From Lathyrus oleraceus (lineage: Eukaryota > Streptophyta > Magnoliopsida > Fabales > Fabaceae), in assembly GCF_024323335.1 (NCBI RefSeq), contig NC_066581.1, positions 177,437,330-177,501,329 of the forward strand: 64,000 nucleotides of DNA, in the 5' to 3' direction. Below, in pieces: positions 23,007-39,137 of this stretch (the stretch's first letter is position 1; every line of letters starts with the position of its first letter). The translations under genes were made by a program, and so were the position numbers. The notes beneath the pieces are model-generated. The model was not told the DNA's origin and did no database searches. It was given only the letters and a program-made list of their open reading frames with translations.

Positions 23007-24592
23007 ATGGTCATCTTCACAATCACTCACCAAACAAATATCCTTATGTATCAGCACCAAGGATCTTCAGATAAAATGCACATCATAGATCTTATACTCA
23101 CCAAGATGACCATCCACCATATTCACAGAAGAGTTCCCATGACCGGGCAACGAATTTGCTTTCACATTCAGTGCACGGTCCTCAAAGGACACCGTTCCAC
23201 TCTTCATCAGCTTCTGCACCTCATATTTGAGTGGATAGAATTTTTCAATATCATGTCCGGGTGCTCCTTGATGAAAAGCACAACGGAGTTTAGGCTTGTA
23301 CCCCCATGGAAGTGGTTCTGGAATTTATGGCGGGTTTCTTGGTTGAAGTAGGTTATTGAGAACCAAAGACGGGTAGAGCTCAGCATAAGACATAGGAATC
23401 GGGTCAAAAGAGACCTTCTTCCTCTCAAAGTTCTGTTGATGATGATTGTTGGTATTGCTGTTGTTGTAGGTGTTTGTTCGTTTTTACGGTGGTTGTTGTT
23501 GACGTTGTTGTTGTTGAACTGGTGTTGATTGATGATTAGAGAATACAGGGATAACTGAAGATACTTGGTGGTGATGTTGACATGATGGTCGATACCATCT
23601 GATCTGAGGCCTCCTCTTCCTCCCACTGATTAATGTGTTAGCTTCATTGTCCTTTTTCTTCCCAAAGCTACTTCCATACCTCTTACTTGACGATGCTTTA
23701 CCTTTTGACAAATGCCCTTCTCGGACTCCTTTCTCAAGCCTCATCCCCATGTTTACCATTTCGGTAAAGTCACTGAGGGAACTAGCAATCATACTTTCAT
23801 AATAAAATGAACTCAGGGTCTTTAGAAAGATCTTTGTCATATCCTTTTCCTCCAAGGGAGGAGTGATCTGAGCAGCCAGTTCCCTCCATCTTTGCGCATA
23901 CTCTTTAAATGTCTCCTTGTCTTTCTGAGACATAGACCTTAGTTGGTCTCTATCAGGCGCCATGTCCATATTATACTTATACTGCTTGACAAAAGCCTCA
24001 CCCAAGTCGTTGAAAATGCGAATGCTTGCACTGTACAACCCCATATACCATCTGAGCGCAGCACCAGTCAGACTGTCTTGGAAGTAATGAATCAACAGTT
24101 GATCATTGTCAGTCTGAGTAGACATCTTGTGAGCATACATCACTAGATGGCTGAGCGGACATGTGTTCCCTTTGTACTTTTCAAAGCCAGGCACTTTTAA
24201 CTTCACCGAGATCTTCACATTTGGCACTAAACATAGCTCAGTAGCACTTTTCCTAAACAAATCCTTACCCCTCAGTGTCTTCAATTCCTTGCGCAACTCA
24301 AGAAACTAATCCTTCATTTTTTCCATTTTCTCGTAAACATTCGTACCTTCATACGGCTCGGAATGATAAATGATGTCCTCTACACGAGGTAAGGTGTGCA
24401 TAATGGGAGGTGGTGCAGACATGATCAGGCTAGATGCCGGCATGGAAGAAAAAGTAGGCGCAAAGCCTTTGGGCATGAAGTTGGACGGTGTTGGAGAAGA
24501 TTGGCTCTGAGCAGCCAACACTTACTCCATCATTGCAGTCAGTCGAGTGATCTCGTCCTCAGCTCTCTATTCTCTTTCTCAAAATGCTCCAT
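23007..24592 (-). pseudogene. Ogre-type gag of element D, broken
   Basis: The probable start is ATG 24592 ('MEHFEKENRELR'). The retrotransposon gag domain is clear in 23484-24296 ('VPGFEKYKGNTCPLSHLVMY', 'YFQDSLTGAALRWYM', 'FKEYAQRWRELAAQI'), parallel to the plus-strand Ogre gag. A Gln-rich tract follows, then, in another frame, 'CAFHQGAPGHDIEKF', a Tat-type zinc finger whose last cysteine is phenylalanine. Lesions seen are a frameshift near 24560, a stop near 24530, a TAG at about 24306 and a frameshift in the Gln-rich tract near 23500. The gene is cut at 23007 by LTR 'c'; protease and pol of D are not in the window. Confidence 0.8.
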
Positions 24593-25056
<464 letters not shown>

Positions 25057-26562
25057 CTAAGGATCCCTAACAATAATGTCAGAAGATCTGGATGAAGGAG
25101 CGTACTTCCTTCGAATGCGTCGAATCTCGTTCTCAAAAGAAGTCTTCATCTGAGTCTTCTCGAGGACAAGCTGATCAACAATCTTCTTCCAAGCAACGGA
25201 AGGCTGAGGCATTCTAGAGGAAGATGAAACGTCTGGATCTCTCTGTCTCTTTGTCACTTGGTCTTCAGGTAGCTCGATAAGTGCATCTTTGTCCTTAGAC
25301 TCCAACTGCAACTCTTCGTGCTTCTTGCTCAAAGCATGGAAACGCTCTTCCCACATATCCTTTTCTAGCTTCATCTTGGCGAGTGCGTCTTCCAACTCCT
25401 CTATATCTTGGTTAGGGAGAGTTAATGGCTCACCCATAACCATAGACATAGGTCTTTCACAAGGATAAGGCATCTTCAACTTCAAAGCTCTCTTCTTCAC
25501 CCAAAGAGTGTAAGCTTCCAAAGCTACACAATTGCACGAACCAAGCTCGGATCTTCCTTTACTACGCACATTATGCCAAGCGTGCACAATATTCTGGTTC
25601 AAATGTTGGGGATCTTTACCCTATTGATAGAAAATACCTTCTAACAAAGTGTTATTAGGTTTGTCTATCAAGGGGAACCCAAGTTGACGAGGAGCCAAAG
25701 CAGGGTTGTAGTTAATTCCTCCTTGTCTACCAATGAGAGGCACATTAGTGAATTCACCACAACTATCAATAATCTCCAAACTACTCAAAGAAGGATCATA
25801 CCAAACTATATCATCATTAGTGAGAGATATAATTCTCTGAGACCACCGTAGACATTGTTTGTTCTCCACAAAAGCAGGTGTCTGAGGCAAGTACGAAATA
25901 AACCACTTGTACAGAAGAGGAATGCAACAGACAATCGTTCCACCACCCTTAGAATTCCTTAGATGCAAAGAGAAATACATATCACCCAACAAAGTAGGCA
26001 CAAGATTCCCAATCAAGAAAATTCTAATGGCGTTAACATAAACAAACCCGTTAATGTTGGGGAACAAAGCTAATCCATAGCTGAGCAACACAAAGATAGC
26101 TTTAAAAGCGTCCACACTACCGGCTTGAGCAAGGGCAGTAGCTTCCTTGATGAGGAAATTAGATGGCAATCCAAATAATACTCCTTTCTTCACCCAATGA
26201 GCCTTTATCTCAGATTTCTTCAAGTGAAGAGCTTCAGCAATAAGATTAGATAGGGGGATCTCCTCCAATCCACTAAAGGGCACTCTACTAGAAATAGGTA
26301 TCCCCAAAAGATGAGAATACTCCTCCCATGTAGGCACAAGCTGATAATCTGGGAAAGTGAAGCAACGGTAGAGAGGATCATATAATTGCACTAGCACACT
26401 CAAAAGTTCTTCAACCACATCAGCAGACAAGATAAACAGAAGCTTCACATGACGTTGTTTGAAGTCCAAGGGATCTAATACAAAAGATGCTAGCTTCCTT
26501 AACTCTTTCAAGTCAGGACATCTGAAACTGTACTTCTTAGTGTTCCTTCGTCCATAATCCAT
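25057..26562 (-). pseudogene. Ogre-type ORF1 of element D, one premature stop
   Basis: ATG at 26562 ('MDYGRRNTKKYSF') matches the start seen in the E and A copies; the longer open frame to 26652 is not shared. The frame runs 502 codons to 25057 with one TAG at 25621-25623. The N-terminal two thirds ('YRCFTFPDYQLVPTWEEYSH', 'LPQTPAFVENKQC') resemble plant mobile-domain-like/DUF7745-type proteins, a label I give from memory. The C-terminal part is charged and probably coiled coil ('EELEDALAKMKLEKDMWEER'). It is homologous to the plus-strand ORF1 at 44420-46015. Ogre elements are defined partly by this extra ORF; its role is unknown. Confidence 0.8.
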
Positions 26563-27560
<998 letters not shown>

Positions 27561-30500
27561 TGTAGCGATAAATTCATGATCATCAAGTTATTGATAAGCA
27601 AGACATCAATAAAACCACAGTCGCCACCGCGCTTTGGTTGTTTCCAAGGGAAAAGGGAAAAGTACGAACAAAACCCAAGAGTAAGAAGTTTTCAAATCAA
27701 AACTAATAAAATGTCAGAGATTACAGGTTAGGGGGTTGGTTACACAGAGGCAAGGTGTTAGCACCCAAAGTGTCCTAGGTACTCATAGGGAGCCCTTTTT
27801 TGTGTGCATATGTATTTTATACAAATGGATGTATACAAACAAATAGAATGGAGGGATGAGAAAAGAATTCATTAATTATATTTTTGTGTTTGACAAGATC
27901 TTCAGACTTGTGCCTATGTACCAACATAAAAATGAGAGATCAAAACCTCGTAGTTCGTGGTATAAATTTCAAAGTAAGTGGATTACTTTTAACAAAATTA
28001 GGTTTGAAAAACACAAAGGCCTAAAAATGGTTTGAATGAGTTAGTTCTTTTTGGCTTTTTGAAAGTTTCAGTCAAGTATAATTAAGTCTACTAACAAGTT
28101 TGATTAAGAAAAGAAATTTGAAAATGCAATGGCATTCGGCCAAAGTTTCTATCTTTCGCAAAGTGGTCAAATTTTAGAACAAAAAATAGTTCAAACAAAG
28201 AAGATTTTAAAAAGGGAGGGATAGATTTTGAAATTAAAGAAATGGGGAGGAGATGAAGAGACTAATCCTATGAACAAAATTAAAAGTTAAGAGTTGAAAA
28301 GATCTGACCAATGGGTAGCAATCCAAGAAACAAGAATGTCAAGAGAAACCCAAATTCCTGTTGGACATTAGAATCAAACAATACACAATGCACAATTATG
28401 TCAACTTGAAGAGAAAGACATCAAATAAAGATAGCCACATCCAAGCTTAGCCACTACATGATCTTCTTCAAACTAGCTCATGTAGCAGATGAATTCCACA
28501 AGTCACAGGTTCAAAATAACAACTTCAGAATGATCATGTTGCAGATGAATTAAAAGAGGTCTTCAAAGATGTAACAAATGAAGTTTGCGAGCACTTGGTT
28601 TCACAAAAGTTGGCATTGGTCAAGTCCTTTAGCATAAGAATGTTTCCTAGATTCAGAGTCCATTTGTCCAAGATCAAGTCAACAATCCACACAAAAGTTT
28701 TTTTTAGGGTTTTTGTTATTATTATGTACATTAATAGCCAAAGGCCACACAAACAAACAAAATATACACAAGCAAGATATATCACACAATATGGTCTAAA
28801 TGGACAAAGTAAAAATAACATTAACATAAAAAATTAGAATGGTATGAATAATGAAAATTGAATAAAGACTTGAATTTAAATTGCATTAAAGTAAATGACT
28901 TGAAATTAAATGTTAGTTGTTAATGGGTTAGAAGTTAGTATTGTTTTGCTTTTGCTTTTCATTTTTTAGTCATTCTTTGGAGAACACTCAACCCACTTAT
29001 CACAAGCATGGACCCTTGAACCAAGACATCTTCCAAAGGAAGGAAAAAAAGGCCAAGTTTCCACACAATACCATGAAAGAGGGGAGACTTATAATCTCAC
29101 TAACTAGAATGCTATGCCTTTTTGTGTCACAAATTTAGCGCTATGTTAAGCAATCGTAATTGGACTTACGTAGAAGTCATAACTATTTGAGGCCGAGCAA
29201 TAGAATTTTGGTGTTAATACATGTTAGAGACATAATATAATGGACTATGCTCATGTGACATACCACACACAAAAAGAATATGCAAAAGAGGTGGCCTAAT
29301 CTCATCCATACTTATGTTGATTTTGCAATCAACTACCCTTAGGATTTTGAGATATCATAGGCCAAATGAGATGAATGTATAAAGAAGGGGAATAAGATGA
29401 AGAGGGGGGGGGGGGAATGGATCAAAACTCAAATTGGTCAAAGGAGTACTTTTACCAAATTAATATCATCCATTCATTTTGGGAGATGGAATGTACATTC
29501 CACCAATCCCCAAAATCCAATGATATTAACTTGACAAAGTCAAATCAACCTTGACCAAGGCCCAACAACAAGAGTCAAACTTATACAAGTCATCACAATA
29601 GGTCAACACAATCATTTGACATTTATTAAAATTAAAAATATTAACATAATACATTTAAATGAAATATGGATTGTCAAATTCCTAAAACCTCATAAAAACA
29701 CCAAATAAATGGCCATGAGATCTATCATAGGTCAAACAAGGTCAAAGGACGTTGGAGAAAAAAATTCAGAATTTTTAAAGACTTAAAAGTAATTTTAAAC
29801 AATTAAAAACAAACATAAAATCAATTAAACCATGAAAAATATTAATAATGATCCAAAAAATAATTTTAATTCAAAATATGAAACAGGAAATTATTTGAAA
29901 AAATTTCGGTGAAACTCCCATATTTTTTGGATCAATATTAAAATTAATATGAATTAATGAAAATCAAAGGAATAAAAATTAAAATAAAAAAAATCAAAAA
30001 AACGTGGACCACTTGATCTCCCTCATTAATTGAGGTGGCAGATCAAGTGGTATGAAATGCACGTTCCACCAAACACACGAGTCACCGCGCTGTACCAAGG
30101 GTAGCCACAATGGGCGTTCAAGATTAAAACATTTCAAACTCATCTAATGGCTCTGAACGCTTCCAGCTCATCGCTGGAGCCAAAGGCCAGTCATCTTCTC
30201 CGATGACCCTGGTCGGACTAGTTCAGTCATCACCATATCATAAATGACAAAAGAGGACATGATCTGAAAGATACAATGATATAGATCACGAATATTATCT
30301 CAATTTTAACTAACTCCAAATATATAGAGAGATATGTGGAGTTTAATTTTGAGGTGTATCAACTGAGTTGCTTCGATTTGACCTCTAAGAAACTCAATCT
30401 TCTTGCCTACATTGGTAGGACTTCAGACAACCAAAGATCCAAGAGAATTCATTAGAATTGAGTGAGAATCGAAGAGATGAAGTTTTCTAAAAATTACCTT

Positions 30501-32216
30501 CAATGCTATAACTTGATGTTGCTTGCTTCAAACACGATATGATCACACTTGAGAAGCTAGCAGGAAGTGATTAGCAAGGGTGCAAGGCTTTGGATCCTAG
30601 AGTTGTTGAATCTCCAACGGTTGAGATTCAAACTCCATTTTCAAATTGAAAATTATCAGGTTTTCCTTTAGAATGAGAGGGTTTGAATTGGGGGGCAAAG
30701 TTGGCGTGCAAGGTGTGTTTGAAACGAGCTCAGACGCCTTGTATTTATAGCATTTGGGATTGATAATTGCACACTTGAAAATTTGCTAAATTTGGCAATG
30801 TGATGCACAAGCTTGCATGGGCATGTACAAGCCCATGAAGCAATGCACTATGATCTAATTGCAACTGTACTAAAGTTCAAATGATGCTTTATTGGCACGG
30901 CAATGTGAAATGGAGTTTTGGACATTTGATTTTCTCCAATGGTGCAGCTTTGTTAAAGCCATGCACAGACCTAGCAAACTTCATCTAAAATGCATGAACT
31001 TGGGTTCTTTGGAAAGCTTGGTTCAAGGGGAACAAGTTTGATGTTGAACACTTTTCATTTGGATCTTGGATCATGGTGAATTTTGAGGTGGATGTTTGGA
31101 AATTTCAACATGTTGAAATTTTTTCTAAGTGTCAAGCCATATATCTCAATATTCCACCATACTTAACTTTTTATGTAAGCTTCAAATGAGAAAAGTGTCT
31201 TCATCAAAGTTGTAGCTCTTTCAAATACCTTCAAAATGGTCACAAATTTCATGTTATTTGGAATAGAATGATAGAGTTATGCGTTTTTGAAGTTTGGAAA
31301 TATCACTTGTTCAATGGTATTGGTCCAAAATGACCTATAATGTATCCTCATATCACATGCTCATAAAAGTTGATTTAGCTATCACTCCAAACATAAATGT
31401 TTAAGTAGACATCTTGAATTTGATTGTGCAACTTGGAAATCTTTCATCTCATACAAATTGAGAAAGTTATGGCTTTAGGAAATTGACTTGCAAATTAGGG
31501 TTTAGACAAAATGACCTATAATGTTTCAACATAGAAAATGATTTTCCAAGAAAAACTAGCTCTAGGTATCAACATGAAAGTTGTTTGGAATGTCATTTAG
31601 AGTAACTTGGATCTTGGAATAATTTTCATATGGTGAACATTGTAGGAGATAAGGTCTAGGGAGACCCAGTTTTGATTAGATAAATTCATCTGACCAACCA
31701 CCATCAACCAATTTGCTAACCTTCAATTCTCTTGAATTTCTTGGTTCATGGTAGATCATATATGTGTAAGATGATGAATTTTGAAGTGTCCATTGAGAAA
31801 TTTGATCCATTGGTAAGATAGCTTGTTGGAGAAGTTACTCAAGATACCCAGTCAAACTAGGGTTTCCAAGGCAAATCACCTTCAAACTCTTGAAGAATAC
31901 TTGATTAATATAACATGTAGAGATAATTGGGACTCATATATGATTCTGATAACCATTTATGGATCAATACTTGGTGGTGCTCTTTGGTCATGAGGGTCTC
32001 AAATCCTAGATATGAACTTGATAGACCAATGAAGATCATGCCCTACCTACAAAGAGTTGGGCAAATGCAAAGACATATTTTTGGTATTTTGGTTTGTAAA
32101 AATGATAAAATACAGGTATCAAAGAGGGGTAAGGAGAATGCCAAGGTTTGATCCCAATGCTAATGCATATGATGAAATTGCATGAGGGATCTTAGGGTCA
32201 AAATTGGGGTCTTACA
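27561..32216 (-). repeat. Ogre-type LTR 'd' (full length)
   Basis: Full LTR of 4,656 bp on the minus strand: starts TGTAAGACCCC at 32216 and ends next to the PBS at 27561. A TATA-like box (reverse of 'gtatttatag', 30741-30750) lies about 1.47 kb in. It is the 5' LTR of element D, which integrated into ORF1 of element E; flanking bases at 32217 are aaaag. The segment 28178-32216 is nearly identical to 10431-14464. A run of 12 G at 29404-29415 is absent in the duplicate. Confidence 0.9.
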
Positions 32217-32714
32217 AAAAGCTAAACCATAAATGAGAGACACAAAGACAACTTCAAAAGCGTCCACACTACCGGCATGAGGAAAAGAAGTAGCTTACTT
32301 GATGAGGAAATCATATAGCAAACCAAACAATCCTCCTTTCTTCACCCAATGAGCCTCTATCTCATACTTCTTCAAGTGAAGGGCTTCAGCAATAAGATGA
32401 GATCCGGGAATCTCTTCCAATCCACTAAATGGCACCTTGCTAGAAATAGGTATCCCCAAGAGATGGGCATACTCCTCCAACATTGGCACAAGCTAATAAT
32501 CCGGAAAAGTGAAGCAACGGTCGAGTGAATCATAGAACTGCACTAACACACTCAAAAGTCCTTCAACCACATCAGCATACAAGATAGACAGAAGCTTCCC
32601 ATGATGTTGTTTGAAGTCCAAGGGATCTAATACAAAAGATGCTAGCTTCCTTAACTCTTTCAAGTTGGGACATCTGAAACTGTACTTCTTAGTGTTCCTT
32701 CGTCCACAATCCAT
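32217..32714 (-). pseudogene. Ogre-type ORF1 of element E, cut by element D
   Basis: ATG at 32714 ('MDCGRRNTKKYSF'), then the ORF1 N-terminal region with a TAG after 'FTFPDY' (where D has Q) and a stop after 'YDFLIK'. The frame remains recognisable ('HAGSVDAFEVVFVSLIYGL') up to the LTR at 32216. The remainder of ORF1 would lie left of element D and is not in the window. Confidence 0.75.
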
Positions 32715-33446
32715 GGTCTGAATATATTTGCATATAATACCTCAGTTCCTTGAAATATTTGCAAATAATACCTCAAGTTTCGTTGATATTTACAAGACTT
32801 GATTGGATCAACCGAGAATCAAGGGTTTGTTGTGAGTCACGAGCATGGAGTCTGGGTAAGAACCATCCCAAAGGAGTGAACTAAGGATAAAAACGTGTAG
32901 ATCATGTTCTAAAAAGTTCCCAGAGTCTTAATTCCATCTCTCGAATATTACAGGTTAGGATGACTGACTCATCAACCCATAATATTCTCAAGAGAAACTC
33001 GTCTGAGTGTAGTATGGCGTAAGAGCTCTTATCAAGTCTACACTTGAACAGTCTCTGCACTAAGTCCTAAATAGGCCAAGAGGGGTTAAATGTTCTATGG
33101 TTCTCAGCTTCTCGGACCCCAAATTAGAGATAGTAATGCCTAACCACAAATACTTGTGTGACACTTCTAAATCCAAAAGGGTCTCCACTGAGCAGATAGA
33201 TTTCAAGCCAACTTGTTAAGGACTACACCACACAAGTCAAACATGACTATACCATCCTCCTATCTTAATTGCACTCAAGTTTGAGTTTTAACTTATCTCA
33301 CCACTCAGAGATCACCAAGCACAACAAGCAGATTATATCATACAAACAAATATACATACATCAAAATATATACAATTATATACACACAAAAATAGTAGGC
33401 TAAACCCACTAGAGACTACTCCCCAGGAGAGTCGCCACTTAATTTC
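32715..33446 (-). other. Leader of element E with primer-binding site
   Basis: Non-coding. The PBS TGGCGACTCTCCTGGGGA lies on the minus strand at 33420-33437, nine bases from the LTR end at 33447. Sequence and PBS variant match 14963-15693. Confidence 0.75.
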
Positions 33447-36400
33447 TGTAGCAGTAAATTCATGATCATCAACCTATAGATAACCTAGACATCAAATATC
33501 AAGAGTCGCCGCCGTGCTTTTATTGTTTCCAAGGGAAAAGGGAAAAGTACGAACAAAACCCTTAAATAAGAAGTTTTCAAATCAAAACTAATAAAATGCC
33601 TGAGATTACAGGTAAGGGGGTTGGTTACACAGAGGGAAGGTGTTAGCAACCAAAGTGTCCTAGGTACACCTAGGGAGCCCTTTTTTGGTGTGCATATGTG
33701 TTTTTGTACAAATTATGTTTGCAAGCAAATAGAATGGGGGGATGAGAAAAGAATTCATTAATTATATTTTTGTGTTTTACAAGACCTTCGAACTTGTGCC
33801 TACGTACCAACATAAAAATGAGGGATCAAAGCCTTGTAGTTCGTGGTATTAATTTCAAAGTAGATGTATTGATTTTAACAAAAATTAGGTTTGAAAGGCA
33901 CAAAGGCCTAAAAATTGGATTTTTAAAATTTTAAGTAAAGTATAGTTAAATGTATTTACAAGTTTGATTGAGAAAAGAAGCTTGAAAAGGCAATGGCATA
34001 AGGCCAAAGTTTCTAGTTTGCAATATGGTCTAAGTTTAGAAAAACAAGGACAACCAAAGAAATTTTTAAAAGGAGGGGGAGATTTTGAAATTAAAGAAAT
34101 GGGGAAGAGATGAAGAGACTAGTCCTAAGCATAAATATAAAAGCTGAGAGTTGAAAAGATCTGACCAATGGGCTGCAATCCAATAGACAAGAATGTCATA
34201 TAGAAACCCAAATTCCCGTGGACATTAGAATTAAGCAACAATCAATGCAAAAAAAATATAAATTTAAAGAGTAAGGCATCAAATAAAGATAGCCACATCC
34301 AAGCTTAGCAACTCCATGATCTTCTTCCAATTTTCCCATGTAGCAGATGAATTCCATAATACCACAAGTCATAGGTTCAAAATAACAGCTTCACAATGAT
34401 CATGTTGCAGTTGAACTCAAATGGATATTCAATGATGTATCAGATGAAGTTTCAGATTACAAGCATTGGGTTTCATAAAAGTTGGCATTGGCCTTGTCCT
34501 TTGCATAGAGAGTGTTGCCTAAATTCTAAGTCCAATTGTCTCAAATAAAACCAACAGTCCACACAAGAAGTTTTTTTAGGGTTTTTGTTCTTATTATGTA
34601 AATTAATGGTAAAAGACCACACAAACAAACACAAAATTCACAATCACAATATATCACAAAATATGGTCCAAGTGGACAAAGTGAAAATGACCTTAACATA
34701 AAGAATTAGAATGATATGAATAATGGCAAATGAATAAGGCTTAAAAATAAAGTGCATTAAAAGTAAATGACTTGTAATTAAATGTTAGTTGTTAATGAGT
34801 TAGAAGTTAGTATTGCTTTTCGTTTTGCTTTTTTTTTAAGTCATTCTTTGGAGAATACTCAACCCACTTATCACAAGCATAGATCCTTGAACCAAGACAT
34901 CTTCCAAAGGAAGGAAAAATGCCATGTTTCCACACAATACCATGAAAGAGGGGAGACTTGCAATCTCACTAACTAGAATGCTATGCCTTTTGTGTCAAAA
35001 TTTAGCGCTATGTTAAGCAATCGTAATTGGACTTATGTAGAAGTCACAACTATTTGAGGTTGGGCAATAGAATTTTGGTGTTAATGCATGTTAGAGACAT
35101 AGTATGATGAACTATGCTCATGAAACAGACCACACATAAAAATAATATGCAAAAGTGGGGGCCTAATCTCATTCATACTTATGTTGATTTTTCAATCAAC
35201 TAGCCTTAGGATATAGAGATATCATAGGTTCGGACATGAATGCATAAAGAAGGGGAGGAGATGAAGAGGGAGGGAGGATGGATCAAACTCAAATTGGACA
35301 AAGGAGGACTTTTACCAAATTAAGATCATTCATTCATTTTGGGAGATGAAATTTCCATTCCATCAATCCCCTAAATCCAATGATCTTAACTTAACAAAGT
35401 CAAATCAACCTTGACCAAGGCCCAACAACACAAGTCAAACTTACAAAGGCAATTAAAATGACTCTACACAATTATTTGGCATTTATTCAATTAAAAAATA
35501 CTAAAAATAATGCATTAAATTAAATATGGTTTGTCAAACTCCTAAAACCTCATCAAAACACCAAAGAAATGGCCATGAGATTTATCATAGGTCAAACAAG
35601 GTCAAAGGACCTTGGAGAAAAAGTTTCAGAATTTTTGGAAACATAAAGTATTTTTAAACAATTAAAAATATTCACAAAATCATTTAAATCATGAAAAATA
35701 TTAATAATGATCCAAAAAATAATTTTAATTCAAACTATGAAAGAGGTTTTGAGTTAATTTTTTTTGGTGAAACTCTCATATTTTTTGGATCAATATTTAA
35801 ATTAATATGAATTAATGAAAATCGAAGGAAATAAAATGAAAATAAAAAAATCAAAAAATGTGGACCACTTGATCTCCCTCATTAATTGAGGCGGCAGATC
35901 CAGTGGTCCGAAACGCGTAATCCACGATGGTCTTTACTCAGTGCGCCACAACAATGGTCATCCAAACCAACTCTTATGATTTAAACATTTTAAACCAAAT
36001 CAATGGTTTTGAACTGTGCCACGTCACTGCCGGAGCCAAAGGCCGGTCATCTTCTTTGATGGCCCTGGCCGGACTGGTTCAATCATCACTATGACTTAAA
36101 TGAAAAAGGAGGACATGATCTGAAAGTTAAAATGGCGTAGATCACGAATATCATCTTAATTTTAACCAACTCCAAATATATAGAGAGATATGTGGAGTTG
36201 AATTTTAAGGTGTGTCAACTGTGTTGCTTCGATTTGATCTCAAAGCAACTCAATCTTCTTGCCTACATTGGTAGGACTTCAGACAACCAAAGATCCAAGA
36301 GAATTGATGAGAGTTGAGTGAGAATCGAAGAGAAGAAAAAATATAGAAAATACCTTCAAATGCTGCGTAGAACTTGATCTCTCTTACTTCAATTCGTGTT

Positions 36401-38101
36401 TGATCTTGCTCCAATAGCTTGCAGAAGTGGATTAGGATTGGTACAAAGCTTTGGATCCGGGAGTTTTTGAATCTCCAAATAGTGAGATTCAAACTCAATT
36501 TTCAAATGAAAATTCTCAGGTTTTCCTTTCAAATGTGAGGGTTTCAAGTATGGAGGCAAAACTAGCGCACAAGGATCCCTTGAAATGAGCACAGAGGATC
36601 TCTATTTATAGCAAAATGGAATGTTATTTGCACACTTGAAATTTTGTCCAATTTTAGCAATGTGAATGGCACGCGTGCATGGGCATGTACTGGCCCATGA
36701 AGCAACTTAATTAAGTCCAAAATCAACTATGTTGAGGTCTGAATGAAGCTTGAATGGCAAGGCAAGGTTATGTGATCATTTGAAGATTTTATTTTGCCAA
36801 CTGATGCAGGCCTGTTAACACCATGCGCAGCCCTATCAAACCTTATCCAAAATGAATGAATTAGGACTCTTTGGAAAGCTTATATCAAGAGGAACAAGTC
36901 TTATCTTGAACGCTTTTCTATTTGGGATTTGCATGATGGTGACTTTTGAGGTGGAAATTTGGAAATTTCTACATGTTGAAATTTTTTCTAAGTGTTAAGT
37001 CACATACTTCATTATTCCACCTTCCTTAACTTTTTATATGAGCTCCAAATGAGAAACGTGTCTTCATCAAAGTTGTAGCTATTTCAAAGCCTTAAAATGG
37101 TCACCAGGTTGACATCATTTGGATTTAGAATGAGTGAGTTATGCATTTTTGAAGTTGAGGAAAATCACTTGTTCAATGGTATTGGTCCAAAATGACATAT
37201 AATGTATCCTCATATCACATGCTCATAAAAGTTGATTTAGCTATCACTCCAAACATAAAAGTTTAAGTAGACATCTTGAATTTGATTGTGAAACTTGGAA
37301 ATCTTTCATCCCATAAAAATTGAGCAAGTTATGGCTTTAGGAAATTGACTTTTAAATTAGGGTTTAGACAAAGTGACCTATAATGTTTCAACATAGAAAA
37401 TGACTTTCCAAGAAAAATTAGCTATAGACCTGAACATGAAAGTAGTTTGGGATATCATTAAGAGTAACTTTTCTCTTGAAATCATTTTCATATGATAAAA
37501 ATTGTAGGAGATAGGGTCTAGGGGGACCCAGTTTTGATCAAATGAATTCATCTGGCCAACCACCATCAACCAACTTGCTACCTTGCAATTATCTTGACTT
37601 TTTAGGCTCATGGTAGATCATATATGCATAAGATGATGAAATTTGATCAATTGGTGAGGAAGCTTGTTGAAGAAGTTACTCAAGATACCCAGTCAAACTA
37701 GGGTTTCCAAGGCAAACCAACTCCAAACTCTTGAAGAAAACTTGATCAAAATAACATGTAAAGATAATTGGGACTCATATATGATGATTAGAGGCATTAT
37801 GGATCATTCCTTAGTTGCACTCTTAGCAATGAGGGTCTTAACCCTAGATATGAACTTGATAGATCAATGGTGGTCATGCCCTACCTACAAAAGAGTTAGG
37901 CAAATACAAAGACATATTTTTGGTATTTTGGTTAGTAAAATGATGATATACAAGTATCATATAATCACATGGGGCTTGGTGATCTCTCCCAAAACAAACT
38001 CAATGAAAGAGGGTTAAGAAGGATGCCAAGGTACGATCCCAATGCTAATGCATATGATGAGATTACATGAGGGATCTTAGGGTCAAATTTGGGGTCTTAC
38101 A
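33447..38101 (-). repeat. Ogre-type LTR 'e' (full length)
   Basis: Full LTR of 4,655 bp, starting TGTAAGACCCC at 38101 on the minus strand and ending at 33447. It is clearly more diverged from LTR 'd' than 'd' is from 'a', so E is an older member. TATA-like box (reverse of 'tatttata') near 36603. Right flank 'gtacc' continues an older LTR copy, F. No coding frames of substance. Confidence 0.9.
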
Positions 38102-39137
38102 GTACCAACATAAGAATGTGGGATCAAAACCCCATAATTCGTGGTAAAAATTTCAAAGTTGTTGGTGAATTGATTTTAACAAAAGGCACAAAAATGCCAA
38201 AGATTTGAATGGGTTGTTATTTCTTTTTGTATTCTTTTAAATTTAAGTCAATATGGTTAAGTTTATTTACAAGTTTGATTTAAGAAAAAGTTTAAAAGTT
38301 CAATGGCATAAGGCTAAAGTTTCTAATCATTAAAACATGTCTATGTTTGAAATCACAAGCAAAGAAAGGTTTTGAAAAGAGGAAGAGATTTTTAAATTAA
38401 AGAAATAGGAGGAGATGAAGGGACTACCTTAGACACAAATTAAAAGTTAAGAGTTGAAAAGTTCTGGCCAATGGGATGCAATCTAATAGACAAGAATGTC
38501 ATATAGAAACCCATTTTCCTTTGGACTTTATAAAGCAACAAGCATAAGCAACATCCAAGTGAATCAAATGAAGACCAAAGCATCAAATAAATATAGCCAT
38601 AATATCCAAGCAAGCAATCCAATAGCTAGCAGTCTTTAGTGTCTTCCAATGTATCAGATGGAATATTCCTTGATCAAATTAAAACAAACATCATACATAG
38701 ACAATAATAACAATATAACAATTAAGCACATAGACAAAGTAGCAGATGAGTCAAATGGATCCAAGGTCTTGCATCAGATGAAGGCATAGTCAAAGACAAC
38801 TCAGTCTCAGATGATGGCATTGGCCAAGTTCTTTAGCATAGGGAATGTTGCCTAATTCTAAGTCCAGAAGATAAGATCAAATCCCACCAGTCCACCAAGA
38901 TGTTTTTTAAGGTTTTTGTTGTTATTATGTGTTTTAAGATCCTAAGACCACAAACAAAACAATGGCAAACAAACAATATATACAATCACAAGATATGGCT
39001 CAAATGAGCAAAGTGAGAAGGACTTGAATCATAAACAAGTTGCATGAAATATAAAATGGCAATGAATGATAAATGTACTTGACATTTAAAGTTCATAAAG
39101 TAAATGACTTGAAAATAAAACAATATTAATTAAAATG
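38102..39137 (-). repeat. Ogre-type LTR 'f' fragment (oldest layer)
   Basis: Starts 'gtaccaacataagaatg', matching the LTR interior at 33802, and continues parallel to 33802-34790 with many differences and indels. It therefore belongs to an older LTR into which E (left) and the plus-strand Ogre (right, at 39138) integrated. Confidence 0.7.

Noticed and set aside
29404..29415. Run of 12 G in LTR 'd'
   Set aside because: The duplicate at about 11650 has a shorter interrupted G tract. It is probably slippage or a sequencing error, of little meaning.
33447..38106. Target-site duplication gtacc for element E
   Set aside because: Only the right flank is available; the left end of E is not in the window, so it cannot be confirmed.
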